A stretch of DNA of 64,000 bases from Halocynthiibacter sp. SDUM655004 (GTDB taxonomy: Bacteria; Pseudomonadota; Alphaproteobacteria; Rhodobacterales; Rhodobacteraceae). A program made the translations under genes and the position numbers. Under the pieces are notes generated by a model that was not told where the DNA came from, made no database searches, and saw only the letters and a list, made by a program, of their open reading frames with translations. The DNA lies in the NCBI RefSeq assembly GCF_026015885.1, contig NZ_JAPDUG010000002.1, positions 186,001 to 250,000 on the forward strand, written 5' to 3'. Below, piece after piece: positions 1 through 9,694 of this stretch. Position 1 is the stretch's first letter. Every line of letters starts with the position of its first letter.

Positions 1-271
1 CACTTGGGCGACGAGGAAGGCGAATGACGTGCACCGCCTCTGCTTTCAGCCCCGTCGGGAAAGACATTTCGAGCCCCTCGCCCTCTTTGAGCTTTTCGAA
101 ACGTTCGCTTTCCTGCAGACGGCCCAGCGCCCCTTTGGTCAGGCGGTTGAGTCTGCGAACCGAGCGATCCATCCGCCCTTGCGGTTCCAGAAATACGACA
201 ACACGCCCCGGAAATTCGGCGATTTCATCAAGATTGGTTTCGTCAAAAAAGAGGGAAACGGGCGTTGTCAT
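1..271 (-). CDS. pepA: Leucyl aminopeptidase, N-terminal part (partial)
   Basis: Only the first 90 codons lie in the window; the rest runs off the left edge. The peptide begins MTTPVSLFFDETNLDEIAE and continues through a segment with VVVFLEPQGRMDRS, which matches my memory of the N-terminal, non-catalytic domain of M17 leucyl aminopeptidases of Rhodobacteraceae. The catalytic metal-binding domain is outside the window, so activity cannot be judged. The gene is divergent from lptF, an arrangement I know from related genomes. The start at 271 follows an AGGAG-like stretch (reverse of actcct at 277-282). The family call rests on the N-terminus and neighbours only. Confidence 0.7.
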   Translation of the reverse strand, partial: MTTPVSLFFDETNLDEIAEFPGRVVVFLEPQGRMDRSVRRLNRLTKGALGRLQESERFEKLKEGEGLEMSFPTGLKAEAVHVIRLPRRPS

Positions 272-399
272 ATATTACTCCTGATGCAGTTGTTGCTCAT
301 TGGTAGCTTCTTGTTCCGACCAACACCAGATAGCAGTTTTCCCGCCGATAAGAATCCGATACCTTTCGTTGGATTATTGATTTGTCCATTGGAGCGAGT

Positions 400-1524
400 G
401 TGGCGAGATTCGACAGATATGTTCTGACCCAACTGCTTGTGTTTTTTGGGTTTTTCTCGTTGGTACTCGTCCTTGTATACTGGGTAAACCGCGCCGTATC
501 GCTGTTTGACCAACTTATCGCGAGCGGCTCCTCCGCGGGCGTGTTCCTAGAATTTACCGCTCTTACCCTGCCGCGCGTGATTCTTCTGGTCTTGCCGTTC
601 TCGGCATTTGTCGGAACGCTCTATGCGATCAACCGCCTAAGTTCGGAAAGCGAGTTGGTCGTGGTGCAATCTTCTGGCTATAGCCCATATCGCATGGCGC
701 GGCCCGTTTTTGTTTTTGGCGCTATCGTCGCATTGATGATGGGGGTTCTCGCCAATTTTCTTGTTCCGATTGCCCATGGCCAACTTGATGATCGCCGCGC
801 AGATATGGCGCAAAACGTGACGGCGAAAATCCTTGTTGATGGCACCTTTCTGCATCCAACCAAGGGCGTAACGCTTTATATCCGCAATATTTCACCGGAG
901 GGCGCGCTTTCGGATGTGTTCTTGTCAGACGCTCGTTCACCTGGTGTCCGTACATCCTATTCGGCTAAACGGGCCTTGATTGTCGACGACGAAGAAGGGC
1001 CAAAACTTCTTATGTTTGATGGGATAGCCCAGAGCTTGCGCGCCGAAGCCCAGCGTTTGTTTACCACCCGGTTTGACGATCTGGTGTTTGATATCTCCGA
1101 TCTTACCGGTTCACCACGCCGCTCCACGCGCCGCATCCAAGAACTCTCTACGCTTGAGCTTTTGAACCCAACGCCCAAGCTTGAGAAGGAAACCAGAAGC
1201 AAAGCAACGCGCATGCTATACCAAGGGCACCAGCGGATTGTTCAGCCGCTCTCTGCAATTTCGACAGTGCTGTTAGCCTTCTCCTGTCTCCTACTTGGTA
1301 ACTACAGCCGCTTCGGGCTTTGGCCGCAGATTGTTCTTGCGATCACGCTTTTGATCATCACCAAAGTTGTCGAGACAGCGACAGTTGACTTGGCCCAGCA
1401 ATCCACAGCGCATTGGCCGGCGGCTTATCTTACCGTCGTTGTCGGGCTATTACTGGCTCTCTTGAATTTGTGGATCGCGGCCAACCCGAATGTGGTAAAG
1501 CGCGTGAAAAGGCGAATGGCATGA
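400..1524 (+). CDS. lptF: LPS export ABC transporter permease LptF
   Basis: LptF and LptG form the inner-membrane part of the LptBFG complex, which extracts lipopolysaccharide from the membrane and pushes it onto the periplasmic bridge. The 374-residue product has the YjgP/YjgQ layout: two N-terminal membrane helices, the SSESELVVVQSSGYSP coupling region near residues 85-100, a periplasmic domain, and three C-terminal helices. I chose GTG at 400 because GGAG at 391-394 sits five bases upstream; an in-frame TTG at 382 has no comparable ribosome site. The gene overlaps lptG by four bases (ATGA at 1521-1524), implying coupled translation. Confidence 0.93.
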   Translation: MARFDRYVLTQLLVFFGFFSLVLVLVYWVNRAVSLFDQLIASGSSAGVFLEFTALTLPRVILLVLPFSAFVGTLYAINRLSSESELVVVQSSGYSPYRMARPVFVFGAIVALMMGVLANFLVPIAHGQLDDRRADMAQNVTAKILVDGTFLHPTKGVTLYIRNISPEGALSDVFLSDARSPGVRTSYSAKRALIVDDEEGPKLLMFDGIAQSLRAEAQRLFTTRFDDLVFDISDLTGSPRRSTRRIQELSTLELLNPTPKLEKETRSKATRMLYQGHQRIVQPLSAISTVLLAFSCLLLGNYSRFGLWPQIVLAITLLIITKVVETATVDLAQQSTAHWPAAYLTVVVGLLLALLNLWIAANPNVVKRVKRRMA

Positions 1525-2618
1525 CGCTTTATCTTTATATCGGGCGTAAATTCTTAAAGATTTTTCTGGGTGTGTTTGCCGGTTTCTATGGCATTGCGTT
1601 CCTACTTGATATTGTTGAACAGGTACGCCAGTTCTCCGGGACAGGCGTTTCGATCGCCGAAATATTGCATCTCGCACTCCTGAAAACCCCCGAGGCGATG
1701 TATGCCATTCTGCCGCTGGTGATGATCCTTGCGACCCTTGCGCTTTTCCTCGGGTTGGCACGCAGCAGCGAACTTGTGGTGATCCGCGCATCCGGTCGCT
1801 CCGCAATCCGAAGCCTCGCCTCTCCTGTGATCGTCGCGCTTTTTATCGGCGTTGTGAGCGTTGCGGCCTATAACCCAATTGTAGCGACAACAAAGCAGCA
1901 GTACGAAAAGGTCGCGCAATCGCATCGCCAAACGCAACAAAATACAATGTCCGTAAGTTCAGAGGGCTTGTGGCTTCGGCAGGTCTCGGAGACTCAACAA
2001 TCCGTGGTGAGAGCGTCGGAAGCCAATCTTGACGGAACAGAGCTCTGGAATACTACTTTCATCAATTTTGACGACGACGGCGACCCTGTTGTTCGGATCG
2101 AAGCGGCTCATGCCAAGTTGATGGACGGTTACTGGGAGCTTTACGGCATTAAGAAGTGGCCCCTACAAGGCACCAACAACCCAGAACGTGACGCGGAATT
2201 GTTGGAACGGATGGATTTGCAAACCGACCTTACACGAGACCAAATCCGCGATAGTTTTGGTACTCCGAACGCAATTTCGATCTGGGAGTTGCCGGCCTTC
2301 ATCGACACGCTGGAGCGCGCAGGGTTTTCTGCGCTAAAGCACCGCGTCTGGCTGAACCGCGAACTTGCGATGCCGATTATGTTTGTGGCTATGGTTTTGA
2401 TCGGTGCCGGTTTCACAATGCGGCATACGCGTTTTGGTCGAACAGGAACCATGGTTCTATTTTCAATCCTGCTTGGGTTCAGTCTGTTTTTTATCCGTGA
2501 TTTCGTTCAGATTTTCGGAGAGAACGGTCAGGTACCGGTATTGCTTGCAACTTGGAGCCCACCAGTCGTCGCGATCAGCATCGCGGTCGCCATCTTGTTG
2601 CACATGGAGGATGGATGA
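1521..2618 (+). CDS. lptG: LPS export ABC transporter permease LptG
   Basis: Partner permease of LptF in the LptBFG lipopolysaccharide exporter. The 365-residue product starts MTLYLYIGRKFLKIFLGVF, has the family's N-terminal helix pair, a LARSSELVVIRASGRSA coupling segment near residues 80-95, a periplasmic beta-rich middle (about residues 120-270) and C-terminal helices. The start codon overlaps the lptF stop, and the gene overlaps lptD by four bases (2615-2618). The longer open frame upstream of 1521 lies inside lptF and was not used. The LptB ATPase is not in this window; in related genomes it is encoded elsewhere. Confidence 0.93.
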   Translation: MTLYLYIGRKFLKIFLGVFAGFYGIAFLLDIVEQVRQFSGTGVSIAEILHLALLKTPEAMYAILPLVMILATLALFLGLARSSELVVIRASGRSAIRSLASPVIVALFIGVVSVAAYNPIVATTKQQYEKVAQSHRQTQQNTMSVSSEGLWLRQVSETQQSVVRASEANLDGTELWNTTFINFDDDGDPVVRIEAAHAKLMDGYWELYGIKKWPLQGTNNPERDAELLERMDLQTDLTRDQIRDSFGTPNAISIWELPAFIDTLERAGFSALKHRVWLNRELAMPIMFVAMVLIGAGFTMRHTRFGRTGTMVLFSILLGFSLFFIRDFVQIFGENGQVPVLLATWSPPVVAISIAVAILLHMEDG

Positions 2619-4756
2619 CCAAGTTTGCGACAATTTTCGCGGCACTCTTTGTATGGGGGGCTGCTGCGCTTGCCCAAAGTTCGGGTGCGTCAGGCAGCAA
2701 CGATGCAGCGGCGTCGCTTGTTGCTGATTCACTTACTGTGGACGAAGATGGCTCTCTGGTTGCCGATGGCAATATCGAAGTCGTTTTCCAAGGTCGTAAA
2801 CTAACAGCCGACAAGATTACCTATTCCCCCAAATCCGATAAACTTTCGATAACCGGCCCGATCCGGCTATCAGACGGCACAAACATCCGGATTCTTGCAG
2901 AAGCAGGCGAACTTGATTCCGCTTTTGAAAACGGAATTCTGACTGGTGCTCGCTTGGTATTGAACTCACGTGTTCAAATTGCCTCCGAGCAGATCCAGCG
3001 TGTAAACGGTCGATATACCCAACTCTATAAATCTGTTGCCTCGTCTTGCCAGACTTGCTTGGGGAACCCGACCCCGCTTTGGGAAATCCGCGCGGACCGC
3101 GTAACGCACGACAATATCGAAAAACAGATATATTTCGAGCGCGCGCAATTCCGTTTCATGGGGGTTCCCCTCGCGTATATCCCCAACCTTCGGATGCCTG
3201 ATCCGTCGGTAGAGCGCTACAACGGTTTCCTCGTACCTCGTGCGATTTCGGACTCAAACCTCGGAATTGGTATTGCCACCCCTTACTTCATTACCCTTGG
3301 CGACAGTCGCGACGTGACGCTCACACCGATCATCGCAACAGAAACCACGACATTGGCTGTCCGCTATCGTCAGGCGCTGCGAGATGGGTTTATTACCGCA
3401 GAGGGCGCCGTCTCGAGAGATACCCTCCGCCCTGGAGAAACGCGGGCGTATTTGTTTGCAGATGGTGATTTCAAACTACCGAACGACTATAAGCTGGCTC
3501 TCGGTATTCAGCTGGTTTCTGACCGCGCGTATTTGTTGTCTTATGATTTTTCTAACCGCGATATTCTCGTGAATGACGCCAAGTTAAGTCGCGTCAAACG
3601 TAACAACTATGTCGAAGGAACCATCGTCGACACCTACTCACTTCGAGATTCCGTCGACAACGACACACAACCCAACCTATCCGCAGATGCCATTTATGAA
3701 CGCCGGTTCGCGCCGAGCGGGGTTGGCGGGCAAGCCTATGCTAAATTCACGCTACATGCCCACGAACGCAAATCTAATGCGAACGTTGTAGGGCGAGACG
3801 TTGCACGCACATCGTTTGAAGGCAATTGGCAACGCAGCGATGTGTTGTTTGGCGGGATATTGGGAACCGCTGTTGCAGACGCCTCCTTTGACTTTTACGG
3901 CATCGACAATGACAGCAACTACCCGCCAAACCTTTCCCGATCAAACGCAACAATCGGCGGCGAGTTTCGGTTGCCAATGCAGAGGTTCACGTCACGCGGC
4001 ACGAGCCACCTGCTCGAACCGGTCGCGCAACTGCTCTATACCGCGTCTTCCGGTGAAGAGCCGCCGAACGAAGACAGCACCGAAGCCCAACTGGACGAAG
4101 CAAATCTCTTCTCCCTTTCCCGATTCCCCGGTGTGGACCGTCGCGAAACCGGCCTCCGTGCAAACATTGGCCTGAAGTATCGGCAAATTACCGCTAGTGG
4201 TTGGAACTTTGGAGCGACGGTTGGACGTGTGCTTTGGCAGGAAGACACCGGCCTTTTCAACGAAGGTTCCGGACTTGACGGAATACGTTCTGACTGGCTT
4301 GCTGCACTCGAACTCAGCCTTCCAAATGACCTTTCATTCTCGTCACGAAATCTGATCAATGACGGCTTCCGCTTTACACAAAGTGAAACACTCATCGAAT
4401 ACGACAAAGGTCCGCTTCGCCTTGCCACAGGCTATATCTGGCTGCGCCCGGAACCCGCGATCGACCGAGATACGAATGTTTCTGAATGGAACTTCCTTGC
4501 CGATTACAGGGTGAATGACAACTGGAAAGCTGTGACTGACTGGCGGTATGACTTCGAGGCCCAATCTCCAGCGCGGGCCGGACTTAGCTTGACCTACACC
4601 AACGAGTGTATCGAAGTTGATCTTTCAATATCTCGACGCTTCACCTTCAATGATGAGGTTGATCCCACGACACGTTTTGGCTTCTCTCTTGCGCTTCTTG
4701 GCTTTGGAGACAATAACAGTAGTCGCAAAATCCGCAGCAATCGCTGCCGTGTGTAA
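2615..4756 (+). CDS. lptD: LPS assembly outer-membrane protein LptD
   Basis: LptD is the outer-membrane barrel that, with LptE, inserts lipopolysaccharide into the outer leaflet. The 713-residue product has a cleavable signal peptide (about residues 1-20), an N-terminal OstA/LptA-like jellyroll with the pattern ADSLTVDEDGSLVADGNIEV, then a long barrel. Four cysteines are visible: 145 and 148 (SCQTC) and two near the C-terminus at 665 and 711. Paired N- and C-terminal cysteines are known in E. coli LptD to form disulfides needed for function; the same is inferred here. The start at 2615 follows a GGAGG-like site and overlaps the lptG stop. Confidence 0.92.
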   Translation: MTKFATIFAALFVWGAAALAQSSGASGSNDAAASLVADSLTVDEDGSLVADGNIEVVFQGRKLTADKITYSPKSDKLSITGPIRLSDGTNIRILAEAGELDSAFENGILTGARLVLNSRVQIASEQIQRVNGRYTQLYKSVASSCQTCLGNPTPLWEIRADRVTHDNIEKQIYFERAQFRFMGVPLAYIPNLRMPDPSVERYNGFLVPRAISDSNLGIGIATPYFITLGDSRDVTLTPIIATETTTLAVRYRQALRDGFITAEGAVSRDTLRPGETRAYLFADGDFKLPNDYKLALGIQLVSDRAYLLSYDFSNRDILVNDAKLSRVKRNNYVEGTIVDTYSLRDSVDNDTQPNLSADAIYERRFAPSGVGGQAYAKFTLHAHERKSNANVVGRDVARTSFEGNWQRSDVLFGGILGTAVADASFDFYGIDNDSNYPPNLSRSNATIGGEFRLPMQRFTSRGTSHLLEPVAQLLYTASSGEEPPNEDSTEAQLDEANLFSLSRFPGVDRRETGLRANIGLKYRQITASGWNFGATVGRVLWQEDTGLFNEGSGLDGIRSDWLAALELSLPNDLSFSSRNLINDGFRFTQSETLIEYDKGPLRLATGYIWLRPEPAIDRDTNVSEWNFLADYRVNDNWKAVTDWRYDFEAQSPARAGLSLTYTNECIEVDLSISRRFTFNDEVDPTTRFGFSLALLGFGDNNSSRKIRSNRCRV

Positions 4757-4797
4757 CGAATATGCTGCCATCGCAGCAGGAACAGGACGAAACAGAT

Positions 4798-6036
4798 ATG
4801 AGAGCACGACGTCTTTTTGCTCATCTGGCTGTTATGGCAAGCCTTGGTCTCGCTGCCCTCTCCGGCACAACAAACCAAACACTGGCTGAGTCTCCGTTCG
4901 ATCCTGTGATCTATGTGAATGACGAGGTCATTACTCGCTACGAGGTTGAGCAGCGGCAAAAATTTCTGAAAGTTCTTGGTAACGCTGGCGATCTCCAAAA
5001 AGCAGCGCAGGACCGTTTGATCGAAGAAAGCCTGTATCGCCTCGCAGGCCGACGTTACGGTATTGAGCCAACTCAAGAAGAAATCGAAGAAGGCATGGCA
5101 GAATTTGCCGCCCGCGCCGAGCTGGAACCTCAAGAGTTCATCATGGAACTTGAAAAAGAGGAAATCGACGCCTCCACTTTCCGCGATTTTGTAACCGCCG
5201 GTATTATCTGGCGGAACGTAGTTGGCGGCCGCTTTGGGGCTCGAGCAACGGTTACCGAAGCAGAAATCGACCGCGCGCTGTCCTTGTCCTCCAACACAGG
5301 TGGCATCCGGGTATTGCTTTCGGAAATCATCTTACCCGCCGATACGCCCGAAAACGCAGAACGCGCTGCAGACCTCGCCAAAGAAATCGCGCTTATCACA
5401 TCAGAAAAGAGTTTCTCTGCAGCGGCGGCACAGGTTTCTGTATCGCCTTCGCGCGAGAATGGTGGCCAATTGGATTGGCTAAACCTGTCAAATCTACCGC
5501 CGACAATCCGACCGATTTTGCTCACTATGACTCCAGGTGAAATTACCGACCCTATCGAGTTGCCTGATGCTATCGCGATTTTCCAGTTGCGCGGCCTACA
5601 AGAAACAGGCCCGGTAATAGAGTCCGAAGTCGCGGTTGAATATGCCCGCCTTTACGTCCCGCTCAGCTCACCGGAAAAAGAGATCAACGCCGCGCGGAAC
5701 ATCCGCGAAACCAATGATACTTGTGAAGACCTTTACGGCACATATGGCGATTTGCCCATGGAGAATTTTGAGATCATTTCCCAAGCAAGCCGCGAAGTTC
5801 CTGCAGATATTGCACGCGAACTTGCGTTGTTGGACGAAGGTGAAACCTCCTCGCGCCTGCGCCGCAACAATGGGCAAACGATGGTTGTTTTGATGCTATG
5901 TGGCCGAACTGCCGCCCTCCCCGAAGATGCCGATCGCGAAGCTATTCGTGCCTCGCTGTTCAATCAACGTCTGTCCTCTTATGCAAGCGGGTATCTTGGT
6001 GAGCTGCGCGCCAACTCGCAAATTCGGTATCCATGA
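4798..6036 (+). CDS. surA: SurA-type periplasmic chaperone / peptidylprolyl isomerase
   Basis: SurA escorts unfolded outer-membrane proteins such as LptD through the periplasm. The product (412 residues from 4798) has a signal peptide ending near LALSGTTNQTLA, the SurA N-terminal helical domain (VNDEVITRYEVEQRQKFL) and a parvulin-like domain around residues 170-270. It sits between lptD and pdxA, the classical surA position. I prefer ATG 4798 because AGGACG lies about nine bases upstream and the signal peptide then starts with basic residues MRARR; ATG 4762 lies only five bases after the lptD stop and has no ribosome site. Alphaproteobacterial SurA diverges from the E. coli protein. Confidence 0.85.
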   Translation: MRARRLFAHLAVMASLGLAALSGTTNQTLAESPFDPVIYVNDEVITRYEVEQRQKFLKVLGNAGDLQKAAQDRLIEESLYRLAGRRYGIEPTQEEIEEGMAEFAARAELEPQEFIMELEKEEIDASTFRDFVTAGIIWRNVVGGRFGARATVTEAEIDRALSLSSNTGGIRVLLSEIILPADTPENAERAADLAKEIALITSEKSFSAAAAQVSVSPSRENGGQLDWLNLSNLPPTIRPILLTMTPGEITDPIELPDAIAIFQLRGLQETGPVIESEVAVEYARLYVPLSSPEKEINAARNIRETNDTCEDLYGTYGDLPMENFEIISQASREVPADIARELALLDEGETSSRLRRNNGQTMVVLMLCGRTAALPEDADREAIRASLFNQRLSSYASGYLGELRANSQIRYP

Positions 6037-7034
6037 GCCTCGCGCCTATTGCTCTGACATGTGGCGAACCGGCTGGCATTGGGCTTGAGCTGGCTGAAAA
6101 AGCCTATGCCGCGCTCGGCACTTCGGTCCCATTTTTCCTGATTGCTGATCCCACTCATCTCACACAACAGCAGCCATATGTCGAGATAGCGCATCCGTCA
6201 GAGGCCATCGCCGCTCTTGAAAATGGCCTCCCCGTTCTGCCGCACAAATTTCCTGCACCCAATACGGCAGGAAAAGCTGATCCCGCAAACGCACGCGCCG
6301 TTGTTGAAGTCATTGAGCGCGCAGTTGGTCTTGTTCAATCGGGCGAGGCTTCGGCTGTTTGCACAAACCCGATCAACAAGAAAGCGCTCAAAGATGGAGC
6401 CGGGTTTGAATTTCCGGGGCACACAGAATTTCTTGCGCATCTAGGCGGCGTAGAGCGCGTTGTGATGATGCTTGCGAGCGAGCAGCTGCGTGTTGTTCCA
6501 ACGACCATCCACATCGCCCTGAAAGACGTCCCAAAGCAACTCACCGCAGAATTGCTGCAAGACACGATCCGAATTACTGCTGAAGGATTGCGGGCGGATT
6601 TTGGCATTTCCAATCCACGTATCGCCGTTGCCGGCCTAAATCCGCACGCCGGTGAAGGCGGAGCGATGGGGACGGAAGAACAGGATATGATCTCTGGCGT
6701 CCTCAGGGCCCTACAGCAAGAAAACGGCTCCTTTAAACTGAACGGCCCTCTCCCTGCGGATACGATGTTCCACGCACGCGCACGGGCCGGATATGACGCA
6801 GCGGTCTGCATGTATCACGATCAGGCGTTGATCCCGATCAAGACGCTTGATTTTGATCGCGGCGTGAATGTGACTCTCGGACTGCCGTTTGTTCGCACCT
6901 CACCCGATCACGGTACCGCATTTGACATTGCGGGGCGTGGCATAGCCGAGCCCACAAGCCTGATTGAAGCGCTAAAACTCGCGCACCATATGGCGAGCCG
7001 TCGCGCGGCAGCACGCACAGAAACGACAGGATAG
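6033..7034 (+). CDS. pdxA: 4-hydroxythreonine-4-phosphate dehydrogenase
   Basis: PdxA oxidises 4-phosphohydroxy-L-threonine in the DXP-dependent route to pyridoxal phosphate. The 333-residue length is typical. Recognisable motifs are CGEPAGIG at the N-terminus, GHTEFLAHL in the middle, and the metal-binding segments MYHDQALIPIKTL and RTSPDHGTAFDIAG near the C-terminus, which carry conserved histidines. The start overlaps the surA stop (ATGA at 6033-6036) and rsmA begins six bases after the stop, so surA-pdxA-rsmA is clearly one transcription unit, as in many proteobacteria. Confidence 0.96.
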   Translation: MSLAPIALTCGEPAGIGLELAEKAYAALGTSVPFFLIADPTHLTQQQPYVEIAHPSEAIAALENGLPVLPHKFPAPNTAGKADPANARAVVEVIERAVGLVQSGEASAVCTNPINKKALKDGAGFEFPGHTEFLAHLGGVERVVMMLASEQLRVVPTTIHIALKDVPKQLTAELLQDTIRITAEGLRADFGISNPRIAVAGLNPHAGEGGAMGTEEQDMISGVLRALQQENGSFKLNGPLPADTMFHARARAGYDAAVCMYHDQALIPIKTLDFDRGVNVTLGLPFVRTSPDHGTAFDIAGRGIAEPTSLIEALKLAHHMASRRAAARTETTG

Positions 7035-7040
7035 CGCGCC

Positions 7041-7883
7041 ATGGCAACCATTGATTCTCTCCCCTCCCTGTCAGAAGTCATAAAAACGCATGGGCTTGCC
7101 GCCAAGAAGTCGCTCGGGCAAAACTTTCTGCTTGATCTCAATCTAACTGCCAAGATCGCGCGGCAGGCCGGTGATCTAACAGGGTGTGATGTGCTTGAGG
7201 TTGGGCCCGGTCCCGGTGGCTTGACGCGCGGATTGCTTGCGGAAGGCGCGCGTCGCGTGCTTGCGGTGGAGAAAGACAGCCGCTGTCTTCCTGCCCTTGA
7301 AGAAATCGCCGCGGCCTATCCAGGTCAGTTATCTGTAATCAACGGCGATGCTTTGGAGGTTAACCCTCTGACAGCACTGACCCCTCCGATCCGTGTCGTG
7401 GCGAATTTGCCCTATAACGTTGGAACCGAACTCCTTGTTCGATGGCTTACACCAAAGGACTGGCCGCCGTTTTGGGATAGCCTCACCTTGATGTTCCAAC
7501 GCGAAGTCGCAAACAGGATTGTCGCCGAACCAGGAAGCAAAGCCTATGGCCGCCTCGCCATACTCGCACAATGGCGTTGTGAGGCAAGAATAGTGATGTC
7601 CTTGCCGCCAGAAGCCTTTTCTCCGCCGCCTAAAGTTCATTCGGCTGTCGTGCATCTTCAGAAGCGGGATAAACCGTTGTTTGAAGCAGACCCCAAGGTG
7701 TTGTCGCGCGTTGTTGCTGCTGGATTCAATCAACGGCGTAAGATGCTTCGCGCTTCCTTGAAAAGCGTTGCGCCCGATATCGAAGACCGACTGATCGCCT
7801 CTGGCATCAAGCCAACAGAACGCGCAGAACAGGTTTCAATCGAGCAGTTCTGTGCTCTGGCACGCAACATCGCGGCAGGCTAA
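7041..7883 (+). CDS. rsmA: 16S rRNA dimethyladenosine transferase RsmA (KsgA)
   Basis: RsmA dimethylates two adjacent adenosines in helix 45 of 16S rRNA using S-adenosylmethionine, a late step in small-subunit assembly. The 280-residue product contains the N-terminal [11 protein letters not shown] motif, SAM-binding motif I ([16 protein letters not shown]) and the catalytic NLPYNV motif, plus the C-terminal FNQRRKMLR helix region. It is the last gene of the lpt-surA-pdxA operon and is followed by a strong intrinsic terminator at 7915-7949. Confidence 0.96.
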   Translation: MATIDSLPSLSEVIKTHGLAAKKSLGQNFLLDLNLTAKIARQAGDLTGCDVLEVGPGPGGLTRGLLAEGARRVLAVEKDSRCLPALEEIAAAYPGQLSVINGDALEVNPLTALTPPIRVVANLPYNVGTELLVRWLTPKDWPPFWDSLTLMFQREVANRIVAEPGSKAYGRLAILAQWRCEARIVMSLPPEAFSPPPKVHSAVVHLQKRDKPLFEADPKVLSRVVAAGFNQRRKMLRASLKSVAPDIEDRLIASGIKPTERAEQVSIEQFCALARNIAAG

Positions 7884-7914
7884 TCGCTCTAAAACCAAAC
7901 ACAGCTAAACACAC

Positions 7915-7949
7915 AAAAAAGGCGCCAAAACAAAATGTTGGCGCCTTTT
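7915..7949. terminator. Bidirectional intrinsic terminator between rsmA and the DUF4167 gene
   Basis: Eight-base perfect stem GGCGCCAA (7921-7928) with TTGGCGCC (7938-7945), preceded by six A and followed by four T. It lies between two convergent genes and can end transcription from both sides. Confidence 0.85.
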
Positions 7950-7969
7950 CTAAATGTTCTACGTAAAGA

Positions 7970-8623
7970 TCAGTCTTCGCTAGCGGCCTGCACTTCTGGT
8001 GCGGCTTCAGGCTCAGCTGGTTTACTCTTGCGTGCACGTGGTTTCTTCGGCGCAGGCTCTTTTTGAGCCTCGGCGGCTTCCGGCTGCTCGCTTTGTGCCG
8101 CTTGATCTACAGGCTTCGGATTACGCGGCTTGCGTGGCCGACGGTTCTGCGGCTTGCTTGGCTTTGTTTCCGGTGTGTCGACCAATGCGCTTTCTGATTG
8201 TGTATCCATAACATCAGGTTGCGGCGCATTCGCAGGATCATCCGCATACGGCTGTTGGCCAGATTTCTGCTGGTTTTCCTGCCGCTCAAGACGCTCTGCC
8301 CGCTCGGCATCGCGTTGTGCTTGGCGCTCGCGGTTCTGAGCTTCTTGTGCCTCGCGCTTCGCTTCCATCTCACGCTGGTTCTCTGCAAGAAGGCGCGTGT
8401 AATGTTCGGCGTGCTGCGCAAAGTTTTCGGCGGCAACCCGGTCGTTCGCAAGCTGCGCATCACGGGTAAGCTGGTTGTATTTATCGATGATTTGCTGCGG
8501 GGTTCCGCGCACTTTTCCCTCTGGACCGGAACTATCAAATACTCGGTTGGAGATATTTCCGCCCGGTTGGGAATTGCGGTTGCGATTATTCTTGCCCCGC
8601 GAACGTGTCTTAGAAGATCTCAT
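7970..8623 (-). CDS. DUF4167 domain protein
   Basis: The 217-residue product has the DUF4167 core at its N-terminus (about residues 20-90, with SGPEGKVRGTPQQIIDKYNQ) after a basic stretch rich in R, N and K. The rest is low-complexity: a charged region of E, Q, R and A likely to be a coiled coil (about residues 85-125), then a proline-, lysine- and alanine-rich tail. The very basic ends suggest nucleic acid or ribosome contact, but this is inference; the family has no assigned function that I know. It lies downstream of prfA-prmC on the same strand, a conserved order in Rhodobacterales. Confidence 0.85.
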   Translation of the reverse strand: MRSSKTRSRGKNNRNRNSQPGGNISNRVFDSSGPEGKVRGTPQQIIDKYNQLTRDAQLANDRVAAENFAQHAEHYTRLLAENQREMEAKREAQEAQNRERQAQRDAERAERLERQENQQKSGQQPYADDPANAPQPDVMDTQSESALVDTPETKPSKPQNRRPRKPRNPKPVDQAAQSEQPEAAEAQKEPAPKKPRARKSKPAEPEAAPEVQAASED

Positions 8624-8640
8624 AAATTATTTACCCAGCC

Positions 8641-8793
8641 CTATTCATGGCATTCGTAAGGACCACTACCGCGCCTCTTGCGTGGGGTTTCTAAACCGGG
8701 CCTGACGATTTCTGGCTTATAAACAAGGGGGACCGCTCTCGCATCCGCCTCCTTGCGTAGTCCTGAGTAAACACGATGGCACGGGGAAAACAA
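8641..8793 (-). CDS. Candidate small protein between prmC and the DUF4167 gene
   Basis: A 50-codon frame that could start at TTG 8793 and stops at TAG 8641-8643. The predicted peptide ends with a basic, proline-rich stretch (VRPGLETPRKRRGSGPYECHE, shown only as its gist: basic, Gly/Pro-rich, ending CHE), which looks more like protein than random translation. It fills most of the 237-base gap between two co-oriented genes. Against it: no good Shine-Dalgarno sequence, no ATG, and I recognise no family. A second short frame here (ATG after an AGGAGG at about 8738-8748) is only 17 codons long. Treat as a candidate only. Confidence 0.28.
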   Translation of the reverse strand: MFSPCHRVYSGLRKEADARAVPLVYKPEIVRPGLETPRKRRGSGPYECHE

Positions 8794-8860
8794 GTCAAAA
8801 CTCGCATTTCTCGCGTTTCCTTGGCGTTTTTTGACCGATTTGCGGCGAAAACCCTACGAA

Positions 8861-9694
8861 TTACGTAAGATCCCCCGAAATAACACGATCATGCCCGGCG
8901 TAGTCTTTGCTTATTCTCACGTTCACAAACCCTTCATTTGCAAACATTTCCGCGACAGCCTCGCCCTGATCAAAGCCGATTTCGACAATCAGCCGACCTG
9001 TTTTATTAAGCCAACGCGGCGCTGCTTGCGTGATGATACGATACGGCTCAAGCCCATCCCCCCCGGGAGTAAGCGCAATTTCCGGTTCCCAATCTCGCAC
9101 TTCCGGCGCGAGTCCCTGCATCGCGTCCGCTGCAATATAGGGTGGATTTGAAACGATAAGATCAAAACGCTGTTCTGGCAGAGCATCAAGCCAATTGCTT
9201 TGGACAAACTCTGCGCGGCCTTCGATCCCCAAGCGCTTAGCGTTTACTGCAGCAACCTTCAGCGCGGCTGCCGACACATCACAGCCCACGCCACGCGAAT
9301 CTGGAGTTTTATGCAGCAGTGTCAAAAGAATACAGCCCGAACCTAACCCAATATCAAGCACGGACTCGAACGGTTTTTCCAAGGCGATTTCCACGAGGTG
9401 TTCTGTTTCAGGACGAGGATCAAGAACATCTGGCGTCACAGTGAACTCTAGGCCAAAAAACTCACGTTTTCCGATGATCTGCGCAACGGGCTGGCGCTTT
9501 TCGCGCGCAGAAACCATCCGCTCAAATTGGGAAAATTGGGCATCGGTGACATCATCCTCACCCATCAGAGTAAGCCGCGTACGGTCAATTCCCAATGCTG
9601 CTGCAAGCAAGACGCGTGCATCTCGCGCCGGATCGGCGACGCCACTTTCCTTTAGCCGCCGCGTCGCAGCTGCAAGGCGCGCCGTCAGCGTCAT
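8861..9694 (-). CDS. prmC: Peptide chain release factor N5-glutamine methyltransferase
   Basis: PrmC (HemK) methylates the glutamine of the GGQ motif in release factors RF1 and RF2. The 277-residue product has an N-terminal helical domain, SAM motif I ([16 protein letters not shown]) near residue 115 and the diagnostic NPPYIA motif near residue 185 that binds the glutamine side chain. The start codon overlaps the stop of prfA, its substrate's gene (9691-9694), so enzyme and substrate are translationally coupled. Confidence 0.96.
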   Translation of the reverse strand: MTLTARLAAATRRLKESGVADPARDARVLLAAALGIDRTRLTLMGEDDVTDAQFSQFERMVSAREKRQPVAQIIGKREFFGLEFTVTPDVLDPRPETEHLVEIALEKPFESVLDIGLGSGCILLTLLHKTPDSRGVGCDVSAAALKVAAVNAKRLGIEGRAEFVQSNWLDALPEQRFDLIVSNPPYIAADAMQGLAPEVRDWEPEIALTPGGDGLEPYRIITQAAPRWLNKTGRLIVEIGFDQGEAVAEMFANEGFVNVRISKDYAGHDRVISGDLT

